A stretch of DNA of 64,000 nt, taken from positions 23,482,420 through 23,546,419 of the forward strand of contig OX940865.1 in the NCBI GenBank assembly GCA_954871525.1, written 5' to 3'. This document shows positions 1-12,700 of this stretch, one piece after another. Positions within the stretch are counted from its first letter, which is position 1; each line of letters opens with the position of its first letter. Below the pieces are notes generated by a model that worked only from the letters and a program-made list of their open reading frames with translations, was not told the origin of the DNA and searched no databases. A program made the translations under genes and the position numbers. Source of the stretch: Parietaria judaica (taxonomy: Eukaryota; Streptophyta; Magnoliopsida; Rosales; Urticaceae).

Positions 1-752
1 ATTGTACTTAATGGTAATGCATATGAGTTTCCATCAAACCTAAAAAAACACACATTTCATGCTTTTAGCAAAAAAGCTAAATAGTGCAGATGAACTGTAA
101 TTTGTTATATATTTTTATTTATTTTATTATTAACGGCTTAACGCCAAAAATGAAATTTCTTTTAGATTTCTTGTCTAAATCCACATACTAGTGAATCTTC
201 CTTTTAATTAAGAAAAGTTAGAAACCGGGTCGGAACCAAAACTTCAGAAGAAAAAAGAAAAAAAAACAGCCCAGTTAAAGTATTTTTTATACTTATAAGT
301 ATATTACATTAATTTACGATAGTTTTAACTTATGTTAAGCTTAAACGATAATCTTCTGGTCCAGTCAATTTGCTTTTTTTGAAATCGGGACAGAACCACA
401 AAATAAAAAATAACAATGACCCTGAACTAGTAATTACTGCTGGACAATCGAGTTAAAACTAAGCGAAAACGAAACACTTTTTTCTACGGTTTCCAACATA
501 TAATAAAAACTTACAATATAGTACTCAATTTTGTTTCTTTCTTTCTTGTTTTCCTATGTCTGTACACCAATCTCAACACTCTTTCTATTTTTCTTTTCTC
601 CTCTAAACAAAAGGGAGAGAAATTTCCTACCTAGGAAAATGGTAAGGACTTTTTTGTCAAGCATTTCTATTATCAGCTACACCACCAAACCAAACATCAT
701 GAGGGGTTTGCAGTTAAGTCCCTAAATGAACAGGGGATTTGCAGTTAAGTCC
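1..752. other. Intergenic / exportin gene 3' flank
   Basis: This stretch is AT-rich with several T and A runs and no reading frame that resembles a protein. Part of it next to 753 should be the 3' untranslated region of the minus-strand exportin gene. The only structured element is a ~30-bp tandem duplication at 702-727 and 732-758, both copies containing TTTGCAGTTAAGTCCC, the second running over the exportin stop codon. Confidence 0.6.
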
Positions 753-758
753 CTAGAT
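702..758. repeat. 30-bp tandem duplication at the exportin stop codon
   Basis: Two copies (702-727 and 732-758) share AGGGG, then TTTGCAGTTAAGTCCC, and differ at only a few positions. The exportin TAG stop is the complement of 753-755, so the second copy supplies the stop and the start of the 3' UTR. The motif read on the minus strand (GGGACTTAACTGCAAA) resembles the ends of small plant transposons, but no partner terminus was found, so its origin is open. Confidence 0.7.
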
Positions 759-3700
759 TACCTTGAGTTCATTCTTGACTCTGTTTACATTCTGAGTGAA
801 CTTGTCTCTGTTGTTTCCTTCCAAGCTTCGGTTCACATCCTCCATCACTTTGCTAAAGAAAACGGATATACGACGTTGTTGATCCGCTGACTGCACAATG
901 ATACCAAAATAAGATATATATATATATATATATATTAGTATTACAGTAAACATTACATATGAATAAGCAAATGAGATTTTTGTCTGGTACGAGACATCGT
1001 GGACTTTCTTCAAGCAAAAAATGAAAGAAAAAAGAATCCGAATATGCATTTCCTTAACTTTATTTATTATTTATTGGCGTGTCTTACACAAATTTATGCA
1101 TTGATATTAGTTGTCTTGCGCTTGAACACTAATACCGAAAAGTTTAGGGTGAAAGCAGGACGGGGGACTAGGAATATAAGGAATTTTCCTCCGTGTCAAG
1201 GTGCTAGTTTTTAAGGGACCAAGACATGTAAAAAATCAACATGCTAGTTTATAACCGCTAGATGCTGGCTTAATCCGGAAATACCAATTTAAACCTGGAT
1301 TTACCGGTTTTTTACATACAACATACTAGTATAATACGAATGACTAAATTTGTAATAGAAATAATAATTAAAAAAAACGGGACCAAGATATTCCACTCCC
1401 GGTTTACGAAAACTGGGACCTGGAAGTCTGGTCACTAGTTCTACTAAAAAAAATACCAGTTTTTAAACCAATACCCTAAACGGTTTAGCAATAATGTAAG
1501 TAGTAACCAGAAGAATCGGACTTACATGTGAGGCTAAAATTTGACTCTTTATAGTCGTAAACATCTGCACAAAATAAAAAAAAAAATCAATTAAGACTAA
1601 ATTCGAATAAATCTCCACAAGCCATTCTTGCTTCCATTCAGTCTAGAACTTGCTTATTTATCGATCGAGTTCCAATTGATATTACTTCTCTACATTTTCT
1701 TGAAATTATTTAAATTATGCACGATGAATGAGTTATAAATTTCGTATCAATAAATAAAAGGGGGCATTTGCAGAAAAAATACTTGAAAGGAAGGTGAAAC
1801 TGGTGACATAGTCTGCTTCTATTTTATCGCAGCTAATGTTGTCATAAAGTGAAAATCCGAGGTACCAAAAATACACTCATTGGGTACTTATGATTTACCA
1901 CTTGACAACATTGGGAAAAAGAATGCCCTCACTTTATAACTTACAGGGATTTTCGTCGCAAACATGCCATAAATAAAAACTACTGAAAACTTGGTTATCA
2001 AGGATAAATTCAGAAAATAATCAAATTCAGCGTAGGGTTTTCCCTGTATATAACATGCAAAGTATACAAATTCGATTTAGATCTTAGGTATATAACATAA
2101 AGCTTAGTATACAAATTCGATTTTCAGTGTCAACTCTTAGTAGCAAGTAAGAAATTCTCCTTGAAGTTTATTGAATAATAAATATTATTAAACAAGGATT
2201 TAAACACAAAATTAATTAACAAAATTAAAAGTGACCAACTATTACCTCTTCGTTGATTAGTATCAAGCTCAGCATTGGCCTGGTTAGACTCCACTGATTA
2301 TTACATTCGTCAAATATAATAAGTTCAAAAAGGGTCTTCAATATCTGGAGAAAACAAGAAAATTATGCACAAAAATAAATATAAAGTATTTCACATCAAA
2401 ATTTACTTCGTTGAGCTAATTTCCTTATTATCAAAGTTTGTATATATATACACATTGGAAAAATGATATTAACAAATTAAACCACCTGTCAGCACTTATA
2501 ATAATTGGCCAACTAAATGGCTAATTAAAAATCCTAGCACAAAGAAAAGTTCAGAGGCTATCGAATTAGCTACAATTACACCAGCTATTGCATATAATTG
2601 CTAACAAAAAACACTCTGCTACATATCAGCGTAAATATTTATCTCCCTATAAATGCATGTGGCTTCAGAGGTTCAAATAGTCAACTTACTTGTGGAAATA
2701 AAGCAGGGCAATCAGAAATATGGCGAGAGAGATTGATAGCGGCGGGCAAAGAAGGTGACTCCCCCATCGTGATGTTTGAAAAATAAAAAGTCGCCAAACT
2801 ATCGACAGCAGATGCAGACTGACGAAAGTAGTGAAATTAGTTATGTTAAAAAATTAGACAGTTCACACCGAGATTATTTCATATCCCAAGGGGTGCGAGA
2901 ATTGTGACTGGATATTTTCAGGATAAGGAATTTTAACTCGGGGAGTATTTGAAAAAAGAATACAAACCTGTGACGAAATACCCGCATTCAAGCTCTTAAG
3001 TCCAGAATCAAGTGATCCAACAATGTACATGAAGGTTCTAGTCTCTAAGCTGGTAATGAATGCCAAATGACTCTTGAAAAGTTTCTCCATCAGTGCAAAG
3101 TAGGCGGCTGCCAGCTGGCAGAAAATATCAAAACATTATTTGATTAGCTCGATTATTTATTCTTTGTATATATGGGTATCAAATTAATAGGAAGTTTAGA
3201 CTCAACATTGCAGATGAAGAAATAAGATTTATACCTTTGGATACGCTAATATGTCAGCCAAGGGAACTGACAAAATCATGCTGAGAGTGATATCAAAAGC
3301 ATCGGCAAGTGCTCGATCCCCATAAAGCTCAAAAACACCGAAGTTGACGTAGTTCCCGGAGAGAGCTGTAATAGTCAATGTTGAATGTTACTATGTTTAA
3401 TCTTGTTATTTACATCGAGAATTTACTAACAGAGTTATCGGGCACTGTTTGCTATATTTCAGCCGTCATGTTTGATTAGTTTGGAAAATTCCTAGTGCAT
3501 ATTGTTACGAGAGTTATGCAGTCTGACTCACAAAAATTAAATACCGGGTCTTTTTAAATTCGAGATTCGCAAAACTATAGGAACGATGTTCACAAGGATT
3601 TTTCTAGCGATCGAATGTGACGGTGTAGGAGAGAGCCTTATATAAGATTAGACTGGTTCAATCATACCTCTAGTGAGAATTGTTAAAGAAAGCCAAATTC

Positions 3701-6700
3701 CCTTGTATTTGCAAGTGTACACATCTGCTGAACTGGCAAGAGGCAACATTCTTGAGCCGTAGGTAACAATAAATTTGCTAACTTCTCGAAAAAGCAGTAT
3801 TCCATTTGGGGAAGATGAATCAAAGGTAACTCTCTGGGATTTATTCAGCACTAATTCAGCCACGAATTTCAACAAAGATGTTGTCACCTGCACATTTTCT
3901 TGAACTCATAAACTATTTTCAAGTAAAAGAAGTGTAGGTTTCGGGATAATAATTTTCTGTTACCGTTAATCAATGATTCGATTATATCTTATATCAACAT
4001 ATATATAAACCAATTAAAACAGAAATGACTTAATTAGTTTTTATACCGAAGGAAACTACCTAATTACCTATAATTATTAATTACTTAACTAATTTAATAA
4101 AATTTATATTAACAATATACTCCCTATCTTTATATCTTAAATGTCTCTCTTTCACCTCCTTTTTTCTCTTTCCATTTCCTTTTTTTTTCCTCATTTCCCT
4201 TTATTTTTTTCTCTCTTTTTATTCTATCTTTATTCCATTGTTCATTTCTTTTTTCTTATCTTAAAAAATAAAAAAACAATTTAAGACATTTGATTTGGTT
4301 TTGGAACAAATTCATTTATCATTCTCATACTTAGTCGTATTCTTTTCTGCCTAGATTTACTCTCAATTAGGTTGTTCTATATAGACTCGTGATATTGTGA
4401 CATTTCATTTCCTCTAATCTTTACAAGACTTGTATAAGAAGTAGCGTGTTACCTCTGGGGTATCAAACCAAACGGATATGCCTTTCAAGAGAAGCTGAAA
4501 CCGTGAAGGATAGAGCCAATCGAAAAGGAAGCCATATGATCTACGACTGAAGGGATTAAAAATCGATTAAACCACAATGACTAATGAAATACATTCAAAC
4601 AAAAGGTTAAACGAATATGTAGAGATATATGAGGTCAGGAGTAAATTAGCAATATATATGTAGAAATATATGATTTCTTTTTACACAGTTAATCATAGTG
4701 TGAAACAGTGCCCATATGTAATATTACTGAGAGTGTAATTTAGGTATTTTCTTTATTTTTAAGAGAGTACGTAAATCAATATTTCCTATATTGTTCATGA
4801 GTTTAAAACCATATTTCCCAAATTGTGAATTATTTGTTGGTTATTCCATTTAATAATTATGAAATAAACATAATATATAATACTCTAAATAAATCTAGAA
4901 TATTCTTTGACAAAAATAATCAGAATTTACCTGTTTGTCGCCATAGCTATTCCTCTAAGATCCCTTGCAAGACCAATCAATGTATATTTGACCGCATCTG
5001 ACCGGAGCATTGCATCAGGAGTTGATTCCAAACTAGCAAAAATCTAAATTAAACAAACAGTTAGAGATGGAAAACAACCCGGTATTTTAAGAACACGATT
5101 CTTCACTTTAATTGAAAGAAGAGAAAAAAGATAGTAAACCTGCATAAGAGGATCCATTGAGGATTTAAACATTAAAAGGCAATCCTCCATGAAAACTAGC
5201 AAGCCAATAGTGAAGTAGAAGGTCGTTCTGCTTCTGAAGCATGTGTGCTCTTTCAAAAAGGGAATATGTTCCTTCTAAATAAAACAAAAAATGATATTAT
5301 TTGCGAAGCTTTTTTCTAACTGAAAACTATATGAAAAAAAAAAAATACAAGTTTAACAGTAAGGAACTATCTCTACATTGTGATGGAAAATTATGAATTT
5401 TACGCTATCGAGCTTCAATAGCATTTTCCCCGTCATATATCTGAAAAAATACATGGACACTTACATGTATTAGCATGTTGAAGAGGAGAGAGGAAATATT
5501 GCAAGGGAAATAAAAGGATACTGAAAATAAATCCTTTGCAAACAGGACCCACCCAGATGTTAACTCTAGAAAGAGGTGTAAGGTTTGGTCAATGACTTCT
5601 TTGCTCTGTATGCAAGAAAAATCATGTATGGAACATATAAGTACAAGTATAATTTTCATACGTCAATCATTCGGGGACCACCTAAATTTATTATATTAGT
5701 GAGGTTATTAATTTATCGAATTAATTTAGCACATTGGTCCTGAGTTGGTAACGGACAAAACTATAGTTTAATCGAGGTTATAAATTGAACAAGGTTCTAC
5801 TGTAGTTCAGGTTTCGCTATTTCTGGGAATTTTCTGAATAAAATTAATAAATAATTATAATTTATATTATATCGTATACCATAATCAGCTGATAATAACC
5901 TTATATAATAATTAATCGAGCAAATTTCTACAGTACAAAAAGAAATTAAATTCAATTGCTATTTCTAATAAACTCCCTATCGCTTTTTAATTCTACATGC
6001 TTCCATAAAGCTTGCAAATATGTATCTTACCTGAGTGTAAGACTTGAGATTTGTAGCTATCTTTCCAACAATGCCATCCAAAACTTGAAGATGATCATTG
6101 AGTCCAACAAGGTCTGACATTCGGTCAAATAACTTCTGCAAGATTGAAGGATAATGATGAAATTAAATGAAATAATTTAGTCTCATTAGTTGGAATATTT
6201 TGAAACTACAATCTTAAATAGTCTAGAAAAATAGAATAAAATTAAATGACATTTTAATAACATACTCCTCGCATATAGTAAATCTCCTAGTTGACTGAAC
6301 AAATGAGTGATACAATCCCAAATCGGTTATCGAAACTGGAGTTTAGGCAACCTTCATTAAACCCGATCTCCCCTCTTTTGATATAGATTAAGTTTCATCC
6401 GCACATGGTCACTTTCGTACTCCAAAGAATTACAACCTAATGGCCAGATCGGGCCCGACCAAATTAAACCTTAGAATGACATTATTAAATAATCATAAAT
6501 TCATAATTAAACACACGTGTTACGCATATAACGATGATATGCTTAAATCAAATAAGATTATATTATTAAATAACAAATAAATGAAGGAAGTGATATTCTA
6601 CGGAAAATAACACTAAGTAGCTGAAGTTGGATCGATGCAAAGAGTAAAAAAGCCTCTTACCTTTGAAGAATGCATTGCCTGATCCCCGATGTAAGAATTT

Positions 6701-9700
6701 TTGAAATTTTTTATGAAAGTAAGAATCGCACGATCAAGTCTTTGCTTACTTATTTCCCCATATCTCTGTCATAAGATGATGATATCAATAGTTAAATAAT
6801 TGGGCTTAAAATAGTCAGATAATTAATAGGTAAGTATAACAAAAAAACTGCTTAAAATTTCAAGGAGAAACCGGAAGGAAGCACGATATATATTGAGTTA
6901 TCTAATTAATTTTACCCGTTGATGTGTCCCATTGTCTGTAATTTTAATCAGCTGAAAGATACGCGCTGATAGTTCTGCATCAAGTAGTTCCTGCAATTCA
7001 CCGCTACAACAAGAATTTCAAATTAAGTATTGCATTTTTCAGTTAATCAGAAGATTCCATATATATAAGGACATTTATATTTCTAGAAATAAAAATTTAT
7101 TTAATTTTACACTGTTTCCTAAGAGTAGAGAGAACACAATTCTTCAGTTCGGTTTTTTCATTTTTAAAACCGAAGCTGCACTTTTAAGATGGACAACCAA
7201 AGTTACCAATTAACAAAAATTTTGGTTAAATTAAGTTTAAGCAACATTACAGCAAGAGATAAATTAAGCCCTAGAAAATGCATAACATGCTTCAGTCCCT
7301 ACAACACACGTACATTTAAGCAAAAGGTCACCCTGTCCCAGCACCGCTATTACACGAATAATTTATAAGGTAAATATATATTTTTTAAACCAACAGAAAC
7401 ACATATCATCTAAGCGATAAAAAGATCAGTAGTAATTTAAATCAAAACTGCAATCAGAGCCATTTTATCCGAACTAATTGGTTTATATTGATATAAACAA
7501 CCGAAAAAGTACTGTACTGAGAAATTCGGTAAATTGGAGTTTTCGGTAACTCGGTTTAGGGCTTTTATTGCACACCCCTGGCTAAAGAGAGCAGATAAGT
7601 TATTAAATTCCAATTAATGACGATATTATCCCATTTAAAAAAATTCATCAGAAATATTACCAGAAGCCAGAAATTTGCTTCGTCTTGAGAATGGCAGCAA
7701 CAATATGCACTATCCAAGCCAGTTTGGCTTCAGTCATGGAAAGCCCATTACTATCTTCACTTGCCCATTTCTGTGTACATCAAGTATTGACAAAACCCAT
7801 TCAGCAAACTACCATATTTTGGAATAAATAATCAATAGAAAAGAAGAAAAAGAAATTGTTACTTGGTTAACTATGGATATGATACTGATAGTACCCGGTC
7901 TTTAGTTTGAGACTCGGACCAGAAACCAATCCCAGTGATGTTCAATAGGCCTTTTTACACTAATCAAAATATGATGGCTAATCCTAACGATAACACTTTT
8001 TTTTTTTATCTAGATATAAAATACCTAAAATGCCCATTCAATTTAATGATATAGTAACATGGGACTGATAGATACCATGTGAAAATTGGTCAAAAAATTG
8101 AATAGCTTCATGTACGTTCATCAATGCCCAATGGTATAATTAACTCTATAAATAGAGTACAAACTGTCACAAAATTACTAGAAATTAGGAAAGAATTATT
8201 TCCTCTTACCTAGCTAACAAATTAATATTATTGTTATTTATTATGAAAAAAAAAAACAGATCATACCATATATTGCTCTAAGATAGGCTCCATAACCTTT
8301 ATGATATAAGAACTGCAACTTTCATACTGCAAATTTTTCACCAAGCCAAAGATCATATGTCAGACTCCTCTAACATAAACATAGAACATTAATTTATTTT
8401 TTGCAAATAAATTTAATTATGTAGCATCCTAACTTGGCATGTGATTAAGCTTTAACCTGAAATCTGCAGAGGTAAGGGAAGAAATCAAGGTGATCCTGTA
8501 GAAGCTCCACATTGTCAAGTGGGTGCTCGGAAAGCTCATCCGCAAAATCTGACTGTAACCCAAAATGAACAAAACAAAAACTCTGAAATTATGAATTACG
8601 AATATCAATGAATCCATACAAGGAAACTAAGAAGGATTCAATGCATAAGGAGCGGGCTAATGATTATGGGAGAAATCATTAGGAATTATTTTATTTATAT
8701 ATCTGAAATTAGGCTTTTTAATCGGCAATTAATTCTTTATGGCGGTTTTAACCTTGTTTGACCCAGCTATAATTAGGTCTTCTTGATTAATGAAGATTTT
8801 TTTTCTTCATCTCTATAATCAATTGCTCTCACGTAAAGGAGAGGTTGAGTTTCTGAGTATTTTTGCTCGCTTTTCCATCATCACGGCTCCTTTCACGAGA
8901 TCACGATTTCGGGCCGTAATATTACGTTAATTGTATAATGTTTTTATGTTGAATTGATAATACAGCCTTGAAACTAATTAGGTTACTCTCTACTGTATAA
9001 AAAGGCATTATCATTGAAAAACATATGATCAACATTTGTTTGGATATCGATCTCAGTCTAGAAAAATTCTCACCTGAAGCCAGTCAAATCTCGTTGACAC
9101 AAAAGCTTCAATGATAGTAGGCACGTATGTATCCAACATGGTTGCTTTCTCATCCTTCAAGTACGGCACCGACGTCACCAATCTCGACCATAGCCCCAGA
9201 ACATAGTAAACACTACTGCTGGCCCACTGAAATGAGGTTGACTTCATAAAGTCAAATTACTAATTTCTACATGTACTATATAGAAATAAAAAGTTAGGGA
9301 TTACATAGTGTAAACAGAGGTTTTATTTAACTAACTATTGTTATTTTTTGTATTCGATTAATTGATCAACGAAATTCAAAATTTTTACAAACTAAAAGAC
9401 TAAGTTATGGGGTATACAAAAACTAATAAGGATAAAATAAACTGCCAGGAATCCAGTGTATATACCCGATATAAAAGTACAGAGGAATCGCCAAACTAAA
9501 AGAGACGAGCTAACCTGCCAGGATTGCAGTGATTTGATCGTAAACTCTGCTAATAGTCGTATCCAATCATAGTAGCCATCAGCATTCATAAGTTCTATTA
9601 GCTGTCAGAGAGAAATACAAACCATGACAATCTTGCAAATAATCTAAGTCTGAAAGAAAAAAAAAACGAACGGGAAATGATTTATTCGTGCATGAGCTTG

Positions 9701-12700
9701 GACTAACCTGAAAATTAATTTTAAAGCGTGCAAGCAAGCGGCAAAATAGATGATAGTTCTCATGATTAGATAGACCTGGTTTCAACAAAGATAATGGCAA
9801 ATATTTGCTCATAACAAAGTAAATACACACATAATATACTAAAATTGTTAACCTCCAAATATGAAATCGTAATATGACTTACTAAGTTATAAAATTTTTA
9901 ATGCATTTTTACAGATAATAAGATTAAGTGAAGACGAATTATGTTATCGATGGTAATTAAGGAATCACAGAGAGCTAGTCCTGTCCAGTTAAGCTTAACT
10001 CTAATTAATAGCTTTTTCAAATAAAATGAACAATGCCTAATTAACTTAGAATTATAAATTAACCACTATTAAAGAGAGCTTAAAAACTAAGACTATAATT
10101 TTAAATCAAATACAGATATGCCGTTCATATTTTCATACAAAAGCGATGAAAGAAAAACTCGATGGGTTTTAAGGAGAAGAATCTTGTCATTTAACTAAGA
10201 AAAAGAATATATTTTTTAGTCATTCAACAAAATAGTTTCAAAGTGAAGAAAAAGTGAGGATGAAAACTTCTTATAAGAACCGAACAAAACCAACAAAAAC
10301 AATAGGCCAACAGGGATTGACCACAGTAAATTCCCGAACACTCTTTTCGATAAACAAGACTCACCAAAACGTCTTTCCTTTGGGACCAAGGCAAACACTC
10401 TCCAAAAGACTTCTTGAAATGAAATATTCAACTTCCCAAGACATAAAAAACTAATTAATATATTTGCCTTCTTACATGAGATTTGGGATTGAAACCCTCA
10501 TCCCACTCAAACCCTCAAAATAGCCCTAGCAAAGCCAAAGACAACTAAGGAGTAAGGACATAAATGTCTAGGCTATGTTGCAGATTTTCCCCTCTCCTAT
10601 AAGTGATAATGGTCTAACAATTTCATATCCTAAAGAGAAGAGAAATTTTGCCATCTAATAAGGGTAACATTGGATTTAGTCAATTAACAAAAAAAATATA
10701 TATATATATTTTGCTTTTCGACTTATACACGGCGTAAAAATCAGGTCACGCTAAGATTTTTGTTCTCATATTTTATTTAACCATAAGAATTGCATAAGTC
10801 TGATAATGGAAAACGTGTCATATTGATAAGATGTTCAAATTAATTTACCTCTTCCTGTTTGAAGAATTTCTTTAGTTCCAGTCATCAGATGAGACAAAAA
10901 CTTGACTCGAGAAGACTCATTTGTAAACAATGATCGCCTTACGGAAGCAAGTAGTATTAAGCACTCGAGTGCCTGAACTTAAAAGAAAAAAAATTATTCC
11001 ATATATAGAAGAAAATAAAAAAGCAGCCTTTTTTTCCTTGCAACGATAACTTTGTACATTATATAATCCAACATTCGTGACCCACAATACCATCAAAGCA
11101 TTATATTTATTAAAATGAATAAGAGAAAACATGTATTGTTTACTATAACAGTTATTGTCTTTAGTTTGGGAATACTTAACTGATTCATTTTTTCCACAAT
11201 AATAATGCTTAATATAAATAAGGACTTTTTTTTTATCTATGTTACATAAGACTCTAATCAACTTTAAAAACATAAAAAATGATTAAAGTTCATATAAACA
11301 AAGTCTCGTATTTAAATTTCAAGAAACATAACAAACCTCGTTTGCTAAAGGAGTCGGAGTGATTGCATAGTAATCAAAAAAGATTTGCAAAGTTGAGGGA
11401 TCTTCAAGTACCGGCCTCCAAGAAACTGGAATCTGGTCCGTCAAAAGAACAACAAAATTCTAATAAAAAGAATGCAAATGGATCAGAAACCCGAGGCTAA
11501 TTTCTATATTAGCAGCTGATTATGTTGATGTAAGATGTAAACTCCCAAGAAGAAACAAAAGTACACCTCGAAAGAACTCTTAATTTGTTAAAACTACCTG
11601 GATTGTTCCAATTTCGTCTGAACTTTCATCAAACGACGTACCCAAGAAATCAAACGATAAACAACAGAGGGAAAGTGAGGTCGCCAAAGCCTGCAACTTA
11701 TTTCCAACTGCATCCTTGGACAAGATACACGCCAAGTTAATGATAATAAAAAACATCTTAACCATAACTAATCAAACTTATGATGGTATTAACCAGATCC
11801 AACTTTCTTACCATCATTTTTAAATTGGTGCATTGCGCTCAAAGCTATTTGGAAAATTTGAAGGAGCAGCTTCTCCTTGAAAGCACCGGCTATTCTGCGC
11901 TGACGAGCAGCTGGTAATAAGGGAATGGGCTGAATAGTAATTAAGAAAAATAAATGTTAATAATATAGAATTAAAATATATTATAAAGCTGGTAATAAAG
12001 GAAGGGACTGATATATAATTACCAAAACGATACAACGTCAACAATATCAAATGAAAAATACAACCAAGATGGAAGGAATAGTAGCCATGTGTACAATCCA
12101 TTGACAGAAAAGAAAAGAAAAAATGATTCTTACCTGACTCATCTCTGAAACAAGCTGATTCAGTATCTTTAAACCAATGGCATAGTGACCTGGTGCCTGG
12201 CAAAATTAGTGTAGAAAAATATGTGAAGTTGAGTTAAATTAAGTAGAAAAAGGTATATCTAAGTAGTGAATCCCTAGTATAGCCTAGTCATTTTCCTTTT
12301 TATAGAGGTATATTCCTTTTTATAAAATCATCGCGAAGGTTTTGGCCGAGAGGTTGAAAGGGGTGATGGAAGATACAATCAGTGAGGTGCAAGGAGCTTT
12401 TGTCTCCGGGAGACAAATTACAGATTTGATTCTTATAGCGAACGAGGTGGTGGAGTCTTATAGCCGGTCAGGAAAGAAAGGAGCGGTTTTAAAACTAGAT
12501 TTTGAAAAAGCCTATGACCGGATTGATTGGAAATTTATCGACTTCGTATTGGAGAGAAAAGGATTTGACGGGCGATGGAGGAAATGGATTGGAGGATGCT
12601 TGTCAACGGTCTCTTTTTCGGTTATGATAAACGGCAGGCCGCGAGAACGATTCTCCGGATCGAGGGGTATCCGTCAAGGAGACCCGCTCTCTCCTTTTCT

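Noticed and set aside
10917..11273. A 118-residue minus-strand frame starting MFLKLIRVLCN
   Set aside because: It lies mostly in an AT-rich intron and crosses exon 7 in the wrong frame, with no family resemblance.
11820..12203. A 127-residue minus-strand frame
   Set aside because: It reads exportin exons 3 and 4 and the intron between them in the wrong frame; the correct frames give conserved exportin peptides.
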